NCBI GenBank assembly: GCA_930990965.1
Contig: CAKNRQ010000001.1
Location: 248,001 to 312,000, forward strand
DNA: 64,000 bases
Reading direction: 5' to 3'
Source of the DNA: an uncultured Clostridia bacterium
Lineage (GTDB): Bacteria > Bacillota > Clostridia > Oscillospirales > Oscillospiraceae
Below the pieces are notes generated by a model. The model ran no database searches. It saw only the letters and a program-made list of their open reading frames with translations, and was not told the DNA's origin. Shown here in pieces: positions 36,633-45,595 of this stretch (its first letter is position 1; the number at the start of each line of letters is the position of its first letter). The translations under genes were made by a program, and so were the position numbers.

Positions 36633-37404
36633 AATAGTGCTGAACGAACGCGAGGTAGCGGAGGCTGCCATAGCCACCAACAAGCTTGGCGCAAAGCCTG
36701 GCGAGACGCTTATTCGTGTTGCCAAGTACTATGCGCAGGTTGAGGGATATAAGAAAAAGGAGATCCGCCGTAAACTGGAGGACCTCCTTCTCAAGAACGA
36801 CCCGAGGACGCTGTTGATGAAATGGGATGATGCTCTTGACGGAATCGTAAAGACGTCGAATAAAACCCCATTGATCGAGCTTGACGGCGTACCTATAACC
36901 AGTAACGAGCTGCAGATTATCGACTCACTGCCAAGTAAACAGCTTGCACGCCTCGCTTTCACTCTCCTGTGTGTGGCTAAGTATTGGTACGCCGTCAATG
37001 AAAAGAATAATATGTGGGTCAATACAGCTGATCGTGACATTATGGCCATGGCGAACATCAGCGCAAGTATAAAGCGGCAGAGCGAATTACTCCATAATTT
37101 GAGAGAGCTGAGGCTGATACAGTTTAGCAAGCGCGTGGACAATCTTAATGTGCAAGTGCTATTCGCAGAACCACACGGCTCCACTACAATGATGGTTACC
37201 GACTTCCGTAATCTTGGCAATCAGTACATGCTCAGACTTGGCGGCTCGTTTATCAGGTGCGAGCAGTGTGGGTTGGTTGTGCGCCGCAAGAATAACGCCC
37301 ACCGCTATTGCACGGACTGCGCGGCAGAACTCCACTCTCGGAAATCTATAGAGTCCGTTTCCAGAAAAAGAGATAACAAGGCTGTGAGTTTTCAACCTGT
37401 TTGA
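36625..37404 (+). CDS. Protein with C-terminal zinc ribbon, co-transcribed with the RNA polymerase
   Basis: 259 residues from ATG 36625, overlapping the polymerase stop (ATGAGTAA). A helical body includes SKQLARLAFTLLCVAKYWYA and a winged-helix-like segment (RDIMAMANISASIKRQSELL ... LRLIQFSKR). The end has RCEQCGLVVRRKNN and RYCTDCAAE, a CxxC-CxxC zinc ribbon. A transcription accessory or DNA-binding role beside the polymerase is plausible. Confidence 0.75.
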   Translation: MSKIVLNEREVAEAAIATNKLGAKPGETLIRVAKYYAQVEGYKKKEIRRKLEDLLLKNDPRTLLMKWDDALDGIVKTSNKTPLIELDGVPITSNELQIIDSLPSKQLARLAFTLLCVAKYWYAVNEKNNMWVNTADRDIMAMANISASIKRQSELLHNLRELRLIQFSKRVDNLNVQVLFAEPHGSTTMMVTDFRNLGNQYMLRLGGSFIRCEQCGLVVRRKNNAHRYCTDCAAELHSRKSIESVSRKRDNKAVSFQPV

Positions 37405-37412
37405 AAATAGAA

Positions 37413-37451
37413 TTACCCGCAAACCCTTGGGCGCCAAGGGTTTGCGGGTAA
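37413..37451. terminator. 18-bp perfect hairpin at the end of the polymerase operon
   Basis: TTACCCGCAAACCCTTGG (37413-37430) pairs perfectly with 37434-37451, loop of three bases. No T-run follows. The 3' arm also forms the beginning of the promoter-like module at 37436, so the same bases may act as an end signal for one operon and part of the start signal of the next. Confidence 0.6.
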
Positions 37452-37490
37452 CGTGCGGAAATGCTATAGTGAAGGGAAGGTATATGCGCC
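37436..37490 (+). promoter_or_regulatory. Promoter-like module, copy 2 (ahead of the late operon)
   Basis: TTGCGG (37442-37447), 17 bases containing ACGTGCGGAAAT, TATAGT (37465-37470), GAAGG and TATATGCGCC, followed by a GCCTG/CAGGC hairpin (37488-37502). Nearly identical to 15450-15505 on the opposite strand. Drives the 37548 gene and probably the late operon beyond. Confidence 0.6.
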
Positions 37491-37547
37491 TGCTCACCAG
37501 GCACTTCCATGCATCACGCCTGACCGCGTGAAATACGATAAAAGGGA

Positions 37548-37754
37548 TTGATTTACGACTTGTTAGCGATTAACAAGACCGAGAAGAAGGCTATAGCTGA
37601 ACGCTTCCCGGACGCTCATATCGTCCGTACGATGAAGTGTGATTCCAGCCGTGGCCATTACTACATAGAGGAAACTCAAAAGATTGTTGGCTACCTCAAG
37701 GAGCTGCGAGCTCAGAATGTAATTGAGGAGCACGGCACGTCCAAGCATAAGTGA
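37548..37754 (+). CDS. Small conserved phage protein
   Basis: Up to 68 residues. LAINKTEKKAIAERFPDAHI then VRTMKCDSSRGHYYIEETQK is the core of a short protein family common in Firmicutes phages (RFPxAHIVRTM ... HYYxEE). TTG 37548 is only one base from the AAAAGGG ribosome site, so the real start may be a downstream TTG (37560) or a non-standard codon between. Function unknown. Confidence 0.7.
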   Translation: MIYDLLAINKTEKKAIAERFPDAHIVRTMKCDSSRGHYYIEETQKIVGYLKELRAQNVIEEHGTSKHK

Positions 37755-37764
37755 GGCGCCGGGC

Positions 37765-38991
37765 ATGGATATGACAGAACATACCATACTCGCCAAACGC
37801 CCGGGGGAGAGTGAGCTGGAGTATCACCGCCGACTTGTGTACGGCAAGCAATTGGATAAGACGTTGGCCGACTATGATTACTCAGAGCTTTCGGAATATG
37901 TGTACGGCAAACCCTATTCGGCTGACATTACCCGCAGGATGATGTATGGCTCATGCCGGACTCTACAGCTGCTAGACGAAGAAGCAGAGCACAGTGTGAC
38001 CGCAGACGACATTCTTGGCGAAATTGAAGCCAAGAAGCTAGAGCTCCAAAAAGAGAGATACAAAATGTATGACCAGAGGAATGCGCTCAACAAGCTTATC
38101 CGCGAGCGCTCCAGACAGGAAGAGCTTAATGAGATTATTCTGGACGCGGTAGAGGCGGGACGTTATCCGTCTTTGGAGTACGAATACCATCAGCCAATCC
38201 AGAGCGATAATGACCTACTGGTGAGCCTCTGCGATATACACTACGGTGCGGACGTAGACAATCATTGGTGCCTCTATAATTCGGATGTGTGCCGCGAAAT
38301 GTTCCGCAAGTATCTGGACAATATAGTGACCATCGGCCGCAGGCACAACAGCGAGAACTGCATTGTGTGGGCTAACGGTGACATGATAAACGGCAACATA
38401 CACCACTCGATAGCTGTGACAAATAAGGAAAATGTTATCGAGCAGATTGTTGGCGTTGCCGAGCTCATAGCTGAATTTCTAGCCGCACTGAGCTCTCACT
38501 TTACCAAAGTACGCTTCGTCTGCGTCGCTGGAAACCATAGCCGCATAGATCCCAACAAGGATAAGGCTTTGAAAGACGAAAGGTTGGACGACCTTATAGA
38601 ATGGTACCTTACTGCCAGGCTGCAGAACTTCGAGAATATCGTGTTCGGCGACTATAGCAAAATTGACTCGACCATGTATGTTCTAAATGTGCGCGGCAAG
38701 AAATTTGCTGGTGTACATGGAGATTACGATGGTGGTAAGAATGGGGCTCATGACATCAATGTGATGGCTGGAGGCGACGTATACGGTATACTTACCGCGC
38801 ATAAACATCACAACTCCACTGATACGGTTCAGGGGGTAAAGGTGATTATGGGCGGCAGCTTTTTAGGCATGGATGATTTTTGCGTGACCAAACGAATATA
38901 TGGCAGTCCTGAGCAAATGGTCTGCGTCTGTACGAAAGATGGCATTGAGTGCATCTATGACGTTAATCTCGATGTCGGTCTTACAACTTGA
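37765..38991 (+). CDS. Calcineurin-like metallophosphoesterase
   Basis: 408 residues from ATG 37765 (MDMTEHTILAKRPGESELEY), with GTGAGG eight bases upstream. After a coiled-coil N-terminal part (ELQKERYKMYDQRNALNKLI), the metallophosphoesterase motifs follow in order: CDIHYG, ANGDMINGN, AGNHSRID, GVHGD and TAHKHHN, all metal ligands intact. Such enzymes hydrolyse phosphodiesters with two metal ions; an Mre11/SbcD-like nuclease or a nucleotide phosphatase is possible. SPbeta-like phages carry a comparable gene in this position. Confidence 0.88.
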   Translation: MDMTEHTILAKRPGESELEYHRRLVYGKQLDKTLADYDYSELSEYVYGKPYSADITRRMMYGSCRTLQLLDEEAEHSVTADDILGEIEAKKLELQKERYKMYDQRNALNKLIRERSRQEELNEIILDAVEAGRYPSLEYEYHQPIQSDNDLLVSLCDIHYGADVDNHWCLYNSDVCREMFRKYLDNIVTIGRRHNSENCIVWANGDMINGNIHHSIAVTNKENVIEQIVGVAELIAEFLAALSSHFTKVRFVCVAGNHSRIDPNKDKALKDERLDDLIEWYLTARLQNFENIVFGDYSKIDSTMYVLNVRGKKFAGVHGDYDGGKNGAHDINVMAGGDVYGILTAHKHHNSTDTVQGVKVIMGGSFLGMDDFCVTKRIYGSPEQMVCVCTKDGIECIYDVNLDVGLTT

Positions 38992-38997
38992 TATAAC

Positions 38998-39026
38998 CCT
39001 CCGTTGTTTATTCGCGGAGGGTATTT
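38998..39026 (+). terminator. Probable terminator after the phosphoesterase gene
   Basis: ACCCTCCG ... CGGAGGGT stem with an eleven-base loop, followed by ATTTTGG, directly before tRNA-Glu. The T-run is short, so it may instead act in tRNA 5' processing. Confidence 0.5.
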
Positions 39027-39027
39027 T

Positions 39028-39104
39028 GGTGCCGTGGACGAACTGGTAGAGTCACCGCCCTTTCAAGGCGGTATTTGAGGGTTCGAGCCCCTCCGGCATC
39101 ACCA
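39028..39104 (+). tRNA. tRNA-Glu(UUC)
   Basis: Acceptor GGTGCCG/CGGCATC with one wobble, anticodon stem-loop CCGCC-CTTTCAA-GGCGG with anticodon UUC, T-arm with GGTTCGAGCC, discriminator A and encoded CCA (39102-39104). The only tRNA on the plus strand, placed among late genes. Confidence 0.93.
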
Positions 39105-39129
39105 ATTAAGGATGAAAGGGAATGATTCA

Positions 39130-39441
39130 TTGAACATAAATAAGAAGGCCTTTGTACAACAGCTGGTGGACAAGCATCACTATACGAAGAAGGCCGCGAA
39201 TGAACTTGTAGATGACTTCTGGGACGTCTTGCGAGACAATATGGAGGTTGGTAACACCGTCACGTTTTATGGTTACGGCAAATTCCAGCTTGTTGAACGC
39301 GCTCCACGCAAAACAAGAGATTTCCGCACTGGTGAAGAGATACTTGTGCCATTTCATTATTTTACTAAATTTATACCCGGTCAGCTTTTTACAGTTGCAG
39401 CCCGTACCTATGAGGGCGATAAGCGCAGAGGTCTTATCTGA
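39130..39441 (+). CDS. HU-family DNA-binding protein (late)
   Basis: 103 residues from TTG 39130 (MNINKKAFVQQLVDKHHYTK), nine bases after AAAGGG; the ATG at 39112 precedes that ribosome site. VTFYGYGKFQLVERAPRKTR and DFRTGEEILVPFHYFTKFIP match HU, with divergent arms. SPbeta also has an HU homologue beside its RNA polymerase and terminase genes. Overlaps the next gene by one base. Confidence 0.88.
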   Translation: MNINKKAFVQQLVDKHHYTKKAANELVDDFWDVLRDNMEVGNTVTFYGYGKFQLVERAPRKTRDFRTGEEILVPFHYFTKFIPGQLFTVAARTYEGDKRRGLI

Positions 39442-40517
39442 TGGCTGAGAGCGGAAAGCGCAAACGGTTAGAGAAGACCAATAAGCCGGTTGTCGGAGAT
39501 CCCATTTTCCCAAACGCCAGATTTTACTGCTCCCGCTGCGGCACTTCTTATAGCAGACAGAAAGGCTTCTTCCCTGTCAGTCACTCGCCAATGTATAGAG
39601 GCGCGGGTTACTTGCCTATATGCTCAAAGTGCGTCGATGAAATGTATGAGATGTACTTCAAAAAATTCGGCAATGCGAAGGACGCCATGAAGCACATGTG
39701 CATGAAGCTTGACCTGTATTGGAGCGAGAAGCTTTATGAGGCTGCTGAGAAAACCGCCGGAGTCACATCTCGCATGAGGGCATATATCATTAAGACCAAC
39801 CTTGTCAGCTACAGCGATAAGACATACGACGACACGTTAGAAGAAGAGGCTCAGGGTTTGGCATATGTGTCAGCAGGTCAGCCTGATCTAACGGAGTCTC
39901 AAACAGACTCGGCGCAAGAGACGGAACCTGTTATTGAGGTTTCGCAAGAAATTAAAGACTTCTGGGGGCCGGGATTCACGCCAGAGATGTACCTGGAGCT
40001 TGATGAGCGCTACCGCTACTGGATGTCCAGGTATCCCGATGATTCTAAGCCCGACATAGGTGAAGAGGCTATCATTCGCCAAATCTGTAATTTGGAAATA
40101 GATATCAACCATAAGCGGGTTGGCGGTGAGGCTATAGATAAAAGCGTTAACGCACTGAACACTCTTCTTGGCAGTGCCAACCTCAAGCCAGCGCAAAAAG
40201 ACAAGTCGAATGATGCAGACTTTGATAATGCTCCGCTTGGCGTACTTATAAAGAAGTGGGAAATGACGCGTCCCGTGCCTGAACCAGATCCTGAGCTCCA
40301 AGATGTGGATGGTATTAAGAAATATATAACAGTTTGGTTCTTCGGCCACCTATGCAAAATGCTTGGTCTAAATAATTCATATAGCCGTTTGTACACCGAG
40401 GAAATAGAAAAGCTCCGTGTTGATCGGCCGGAGGATGAATTTGACGATGACGAGCTTCTTTACGAGGCTTTCTCGTATAGCGATGGCGATAACTCTGAAT
40501 GGGGTAATGCCGAATGA
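39441..40517 (+). CDS. Zinc-finger protein upstream of terminase (possible small-subunit role)
   Basis: 358 residues. FYCSRCGTSYSRQKGFF ... LPICSKCVDEMYEMYF is a CxxC-CxxC zinc module at residues 30-75; then YIKTNLVSYSDKTYDD and, further on, KPDIGEEAIIRQICNLEIDI with a helical domain. Position directly before the large terminase suggests DNA recognition for packaging, but no typical small-terminase helix-turn-helix is visible. Confidence 0.65.
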   Translation: MAESGKRKRLEKTNKPVVGDPIFPNARFYCSRCGTSYSRQKGFFPVSHSPMYRGAGYLPICSKCVDEMYEMYFKKFGNAKDAMKHMCMKLDLYWSEKLYEAAEKTAGVTSRMRAYIIKTNLVSYSDKTYDDTLEEEAQGLAYVSAGQPDLTESQTDSAQETEPVIEVSQEIKDFWGPGFTPEMYLELDERYRYWMSRYPDDSKPDIGEEAIIRQICNLEIDINHKRVGGEAIDKSVNALNTLLGSANLKPAQKDKSNDADFDNAPLGVLIKKWEMTRPVPEPDPELQDVDGIKKYITVWFFGHLCKMLGLNNSYSRLYTEEIEKLRVDRPEDEFDDDELLYEAFSYSDGDNSEWGNAE

Positions 40518-42265
40518 ACCATCAGGAGGCTGTACTTGAGGGTGTGGCTATATGGGCAGGATTCTATCGCAGCAATCCCCATCGTTTTGCCAAGGACTAT
40601 TTACATCTAGACTTGCGCTTGTTCCAGAAAATATTGCTCGTCATGATGAATCTGTCTACGACATTCGTATTTATAGCCTGTCGTGGTCTCGGCAAGACTT
40701 TTTTAAGCGCAATATTCTGTTGCGTGAGAGCAATTCTATATCCGGGAACGAAGATATGCATAGCTTCCGGCACAAGAAGCCAGGGCGTAAACGTGCTTGA
40801 GAAGATTATGGTAGAGCTACGGCCTAACTCTCGTGAACTGGCTAACGAAATAGATGACCGCATGACCAAGATAAACAACTCTGATGCAAAGATCACATTC
40901 AAGAATGGCAGCGTTATTAAGGTCGTCACTGCCAAAGACTCCGCTCGTGGTAACCGCGCTAACATTCTGCTTATTGACGAGTATCGCCTAGTCTCCAAGG
41001 ACGTTATCGACACGATACTACGTAAGTTTCTAACCAATCCGAGAATGCCTGGATATCTGAAAAATCCTAAATATAAGCATCTGGTTGAACGCAATAAAAC
41101 TATGTACCTCTCCTCTGCTTATTATAAGTCCCACTGGTCATACACGAAAGCCGAGGATACATATAAGGAAATGCTCAACGATAAAGCGCCCAGCAAGGCT
41201 TTTGTCTGCGGGTTCCCTTATCATCTTGCTTTGGCTGAAGGATTGATGCTCAGGGACGATATCGCTGAGCAGATGGCCGAATCGGACTTTAACGAAGTAA
41301 AGTGGTCGATGGAAATGTTGGCGGAATGGTTCGGCGATACAGACGGTACATTTTTCAATCTGGATTCTATTCAAAAGAATCAACGCATCAAGTACCCAAT
41401 GCTGCCACCTGAGTTGGCAATCAAATTGGGCAACAGCCCAAAGGTAAGAATACCTCCAAAGCTTGCCGGGGAGAAGCGTTTACTGTCTGCGGACATTGCC
41501 CTCATGTCCAGCTCAAAGTACAACAATGACGCTACGGCTATCTTTATCAACCAGCTCATACCGACCAAGTCAGGTCGGTATTCCAATAATATCGTGTTTT
41601 GCGACACCTCCGAAGGTATGCACACGGAGGATCAAGCGCTTGTACTACGCAGGTATTATGAGGAATATGACTGCGATTATATAGTGCTCGACTGTACCGG
41701 TATTGGTCTTGGCGTTTACGATGCTTTGGTCAGAGAGATTCTCGATCCTGAGACGGGTGAGATATATCCCCCGCTGAACTGCTGCAATCTGCCGGAGATG
41801 GCCGAGCGCTGCTCTGACCGGGATGCCGTCAAAGCCATCTGGGCGATTAAAGGTTCGACGCAGCTTAACTCAGACTGTGCTGTTCTTTTGCGTGAAGGTT
41901 TCCGAAGCGGCAAAGTGCGTTTACTTGTTGAGGAGAGCGAAGCCGACGAGTATATGTCGGAGATTAAAGGCTATAAGTCTTTGAGCCTTGAGGATCAGGT
42001 TGCGATCACGATGCCGTATACACATACCATGCTTCTCATAAACGAGCTGATTAACCTACAGTATGACGAACTAAGCGGAGGCCGCTTTAAGGTATATGAG
42101 AAGAGCGGTATGCGCAAGGATAGATATTCGAGCCTAAGCTATAGCTACTACGTTGCCACCCAGCTCGAATCTAAGCTTGGGCGCAGGGTTGTACATGATT
42201 ACAATGTCTCAGACGTATTTGTCTGCAGGCCACCTAAATACAAAGCTAATGCAGGAAGGCGGTGA
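40514..42265 (+). CDS. terL: Terminase large subunit
   Basis: 583 residues. Walker A FIACRGLGKTFLSAI (about residues 54-68), Walker B ANILLIDEYRLV (about 152-163), and a C-terminal RNase-H-like nuclease with LLSADIALMSS and YIVLDCTGIGLGVYDAL. It pumps and cuts DNA during head filling. ATGA overlap with the gene before. Confidence 0.93.
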   Translation: MNHQEAVLEGVAIWAGFYRSNPHRFAKDYLHLDLRLFQKILLVMMNLSTTFVFIACRGLGKTFLSAIFCCVRAILYPGTKICIASGTRSQGVNVLEKIMVELRPNSRELANEIDDRMTKINNSDAKITFKNGSVIKVVTAKDSARGNRANILLIDEYRLVSKDVIDTILRKFLTNPRMPGYLKNPKYKHLVERNKTMYLSSAYYKSHWSYTKAEDTYKEMLNDKAPSKAFVCGFPYHLALAEGLMLRDDIAEQMAESDFNEVKWSMEMLAEWFGDTDGTFFNLDSIQKNQRIKYPMLPPELAIKLGNSPKVRIPPKLAGEKRLLSADIALMSSSKYNNDATAIFINQLIPTKSGRYSNNIVFCDTSEGMHTEDQALVLRRYYEEYDCDYIVLDCTGIGLGVYDALVREILDPETGEIYPPLNCCNLPEMAERCSDRDAVKAIWAIKGSTQLNSDCAVLLREGFRSGKVRLLVEESEADEYMSEIKGYKSLSLEDQVAITMPYTHTMLLINELINLQYDELSGGRFKVYEKSGMRKDRYSSLSYSYYVATQLESKLGRRVVHDYNVSDVFVCRPPKYKANAGRR

Positions 42266-42270
42266 TACCG

Positions 42271-43794
42271 ATGGGAGATGAAATTAAGGCAGCGACCGTT
42301 GATGACCAACCAGTTAAGTTCAGCTCAGACCCGAATGAGGGTTTTGATATAACTAAGTTTCGGCGGCTGCCAGAGCGATTTGCAACATTAAACAAGCTTA
42401 TACTGCGAGACTTGAACGGGCGGTATACAACGCCCACGTTCACCCTATATACCAAGGATGACATTACCACATTCCTTAGTAACCCCTATAACTATGAAGA
42501 CCAGATTATAGCTGCGGTCAATTATATATATGGGGCTAGTTCGCATTTTAAGCGGATAATTCAGTACTTCGCAGGGCTTACCGACCTGGCTTATGTAGTG
42601 TCTCCATACAAGATGGATACAGCCAAAGCAAATAAGAATTCTGTAAAGAGAAATTACCGGAGAGTGCTAGATACGCTGTCGGCAATGAGCATCAAGACAC
42701 AGTTTCCGAAAATAATAACGGTGTGTCTTCGAGAGGACACCTTTTTTGGCACCCTTTGGACAAGCGCTGATAATATTACTATTCAGCAACTTCCCTCTAC
42801 ATATTGCTCCATATCTACCATCGAAGGCGGCGTATTTAACGTAACCTTCGATTTTTCTTATTTTGACAGCAATAGTCAGTATCTCCCCTTCTACCCGCCT
42901 GAGTTTTCTACCAAGTATGCGCTATATCAGTCGAACCGCTCTGGTATGCGGTATCAGGAGCTCGACTCACCCACTTCTTTCGCGGTTAAGTGCAACAGTG
43001 ACATACCGGACTACTCCTTGCCGCCGTTTGCCGGTCTGCTGCGTGAGGTTTACGACCTTGAGGACTACCGTCAGCTGCGTCTTACCAAAACTGAGATCGA
43101 GAACTACGCTATGGTAGTGATGAAACTCGGCATGGACAATGAGGGTAAGTGGCAAATGGACTTCCAGAAGGCATATGAATTCTGGCACAACCTTGACTCG
43201 ATTTTACCTGAGGAGATTGGCTCCATTCTTACGCCAATGGACGTAAGCAAAGTTAGCTTTGAGCGCACGCACGCTGACGACGTGGACTCTGTTGCTGAGG
43301 CAGAACAGAACCTGTTTTCTGCTGCCGGTGTGTCCAGCCTACTGTTCAACAATGAGAGGGCTACGGGCAATGCTCTGGCGTTGTCTATAAAGGCCGACCA
43401 AGCGCTGACATATTCTATCGTCCGTGGCATCGAGGACGTTGTGAATCGCTACATTCAGTGCCAGAGCTTTGGTAAGAACTTCAAGGTTACATTCTTGGAC
43501 TGCAGTCCATTCAACCGTAAAGAGGTTGGAGAGCAGTACCTGAAGGCCTGCCAGTACGGGCTTCCCTTCATTTCCTACTATGCGGCTTCTCAGGGTTTGG
43601 CTCAGGACGAGCTTGATGGAATGAACTTCCTTGAAGATCAGGTGCTTGGCTTAGTAGACAGGTTTAAGCCGCTTCGCAGCTCTACAACACAGAGCTCTAC
43701 GGACTCTAACGGAGCTACTGATGAGGGAGGCGCACCTCCTAAAGATGCAGAGGATTTGTCCACAAGTCGTGAGATAAACCAAGAATATGAATAA
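42271..43794 (+). CDS. Portal protein
   Basis: 507 residues from ATG 42271 (MGDEIKAATVDDQPVKFSSD), with AAGGCGGTGA upstream. Position after terminase, length, a long helix-rich region (YNYEDQIIAAVNYIYGASSH, FKRIIQYFAGLTDL) and the disordered Ser/Thr/Gly-rich C-terminus fit portal proteins, which form the dodecameric DNA channel. I read no single diagnostic motif; the call relies on context. Confidence 0.82.
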   Translation: MGDEIKAATVDDQPVKFSSDPNEGFDITKFRRLPERFATLNKLILRDLNGRYTTPTFTLYTKDDITTFLSNPYNYEDQIIAAVNYIYGASSHFKRIIQYFAGLTDLAYVVSPYKMDTAKANKNSVKRNYRRVLDTLSAMSIKTQFPKIITVCLREDTFFGTLWTSADNITIQQLPSTYCSISTIEGGVFNVTFDFSYFDSNSQYLPFYPPEFSTKYALYQSNRSGMRYQELDSPTSFAVKCNSDIPDYSLPPFAGLLREVYDLEDYRQLRLTKTEIENYAMVVMKLGMDNEGKWQMDFQKAYEFWHNLDSILPEEIGSILTPMDVSKVSFERTHADDVDSVAEAEQNLFSAAGVSSLLFNNERATGNALALSIKADQALTYSIVRGIEDVVNRYIQCQSFGKNFKVTFLDCSPFNRKEVGEQYLKACQYGLPFISYYAASQGLAQDELDGMNFLEDQVLGLVDRFKPLRSSTTQSSTDSNGATDEGGAPPKDAEDLSTSREINQEYE

Positions 43795-43810
43795 GCTGAG
43801 GTGATGTGCT

Positions 43811-43987
43811 ACGGCTCATTTCATTTATGTTTTTAATACCGAGTCCAGGGATTCTCTTGATGGCTTGGGGTACCAATTGGTTAAGGCTGACACCATAAAC
43901 AATATTTACGCGTTCGCTTTTGATGGACGTCTTGATTTTGAGCGAGCCGATGTCAGCTACATATTATCTGATACGCTTACTTTCTAA
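43811..43987 (+). CDS. Small conserved phage protein with ACG start
   Basis: 58 residues: AHFIYVFNTESRDSLDGLGY, then QLVKADTINNIYAFAFDGR. A well-known short family in phage head regions (xFYVF ... RDxL ... G-Y-x-L-x-x-x-D). The frame opens after TGA 43802-43804 and has no ATG, GTG or TTG start; ACG 43811 sits nine bases after the GAGG ribosome site, exactly where a start is expected. Missed by standard gene calling. Confidence 0.75.
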   Translation, partial: TAHFIYVFNTESRDSLDGLGYQLVKADTINNIYAFAFDGRLDFERADVSYILSDTLTF

Positions 43988-44015
43988 CGGCTCGTTAACG
44001 CGAGCCGTATTTCAT
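43988..44015 (+). terminator. Hairpin between the small head gene and the protease gene
   Basis: CGGCTCG (43988-43994) / CGAGCCG (44001-44007), then TATTTCATTT. Probably a partial terminator or processing site within the late operon. Confidence 0.55.
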
Positions 44016-44032
44016 TTGGGGGTGAAGCTGCC

Positions 44033-45580
44033 ATTAAACATGTACTCAACATGACCTATACCTCTTCTCTCTCCAATCTCTGTGAAGTCAACTCCTCCTT
44101 TGATGCTGGTATTCTGCAGGTTGCCTATGAAGGTAAGAACCGCAATGGCAGCTTCATTTCTAGGGAGAGTTTTGAGAGAAGCATCAAAACAATCTACAAC
44201 TGCCCTATCGTATGCAACTACGACAGGGAGACTAATTCGATAGGCGCACACGACGTCCTGCTGGTGCGCGACGAAAACGATACTTTGCAAATGGTGAATG
44301 CCACTACTCCTGTAGGCGTAGTGCCTGAGAGTGCGCGTTATTTCTGGCGAGAGATAACCGAGGATGATGGCAGCGTCCACAACTATCTTTGTGTGGACGT
44401 GCTTCTTTGGAAGCGCCAGGAGGCCTACAAGAAAATTAAGGAAGACGGCATTACCGCTGAATCCATGGAGATTTCCGTGAAGGACGGCCGGATGCAGGAC
44501 GGATTCTTTGTTATTGATGATTTTGAATTTACGGCTTTCTGTCTTTTAGGCAGTGCTGAACCGTGCTTTGAATCTGCATCCCTCGCTATGTTCTCTATGG
44601 ACTCTTTTGAGCAGCAATATGAAGAAATGATGCAGGACTTCAAGGCTGCTTTTTCTTTGGTTCAATCCTCCTCAACGGGGGTTGACATATACACAAACCA
44701 ATCGGAAGGAGGAGAAATATTGGACGATAAGAAAAACCTCATGGCAGAGTTTGGCCTTACTGAAGACGACATTGACTTTAGCCTTGAGGATTTCGATATT
44801 GATGAGCTCCGGGAAAAGTTCGCGGCCATAGCCTCCGGTAACGACGGCCACGAAGGTGATCCCACACCGCCTACGGGTGAAGAGAGCTTCGAGCTGGCTG
44901 GTCAGTTCCTCAGCGAGCTGCGCAGTGCTCTTGGCGCCGAGAAGATAGAAACAGAGTATGGAGTCTACAGCCGCTACTGCTTTGAAGATTATGATGCAGA
45001 TAAGAGCATGGTCTACTGTTACGACGCGAATGACTGGCTTTTGTACGGGTTCTCTTACTCTATGAACGGAGATAACGTTGTAATCGACTTTTCCAGCAAG
45101 AAGCGTATGAAGTTCTCCATTGTTGAGTTTGATGAGGGCGAACAGCCTTCCCCGTTTGCGCCAGTGTTTGAAATGGTGACGCAGGCGTATAAGGACAACG
45201 ACGCTCAATGGAAGGAGAAATATCAGGCCCTTACTGAGCAGATAAATACTGCCAACTCCGAGCTGGAAAGCCTGCGCCAATATAAGGCAGACCACGAGAA
45301 TGCTGAAGCTAGAGCCGAACGTGAAGGAGTTCTCAATAGCTTCAGTGACCTTACTGGCATCGAAGCTTATGACGCGCTTTGCAGCGAATGCGACAACTAC
45401 ACAGCCGAAGAGCTTGAAGAAAAGTGCTTTGCAATTCGCGGACGCACCCAGACACAGAAATTCAATCTGCAGTCCCCGAAGGCTCCCAAGCTGCCCGTAG
45501 GCAAGAGCGTTACGCCTGAATCTGACCCCTACGGCGGGCTGTTTGCTAAGTTTGGGGTTACACCGCCGAATAAAAACTAA
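44033..45580 (+). CDS. Prohead protease fused to scaffold-like region
   Basis: About 515 residues. N-terminal 180 residues (SFDAGILQVAYEGKNRNGSF ... YLCVDVLLWKRQEAYKKIKE, GITAESMEISVKDGR) resemble phage prohead proteases, with a candidate catalytic Ser in ESMEI. The middle is acidic and the C-terminal part has a coiled coil (QALTEQINTANSELESLRQY), like scaffold proteins. ATG 44051 is over 25 bases from the GGGGGTGA ribosome site; the in-frame ATT at 44033 has proper spacing and is the likely start. Confidence 0.75.
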   Translation: MKHVLNMTYTSSLSNLCEVNSSFDAGILQVAYEGKNRNGSFISRESFERSIKTIYNCPIVCNYDRETNSIGAHDVLLVRDENDTLQMVNATTPVGVVPESARYFWREITEDDGSVHNYLCVDVLLWKRQEAYKKIKEDGITAESMEISVKDGRMQDGFFVIDDFEFTAFCLLGSAEPCFESASLAMFSMDSFEQQYEEMMQDFKAAFSLVQSSSTGVDIYTNQSEGGEILDDKKNLMAEFGLTEDDIDFSLEDFDIDELREKFAAIASGNDGHEGDPTPPTGEESFELAGQFLSELRSALGAEKIETEYGVYSRYCFEDYDADKSMVYCYDANDWLLYGFSYSMNGDNVVIDFSSKKRMKFSIVEFDEGEQPSPFAPVFEMVTQAYKDNDAQWKEKYQALTEQINTANSELESLRQYKADHENAEARAEREGVLNSFSDLTGIEAYDALCSECDNYTAEELEEKCFAIRGRTQTQKFNLQSPKAPKLPVGKSVTPESDPYGGLFAKFGVTPPNKN

Positions 45581-45595
45581 AAGGAGGAATTGATA

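Noticed and set aside
37461-37475. T7-type promoter (CTATAGTGA resembles the reverse complement of CACTATAG)
   Set aside because: Only seven or eight bases match and in the wrong orientation; no T7-like polymerase is encoded.
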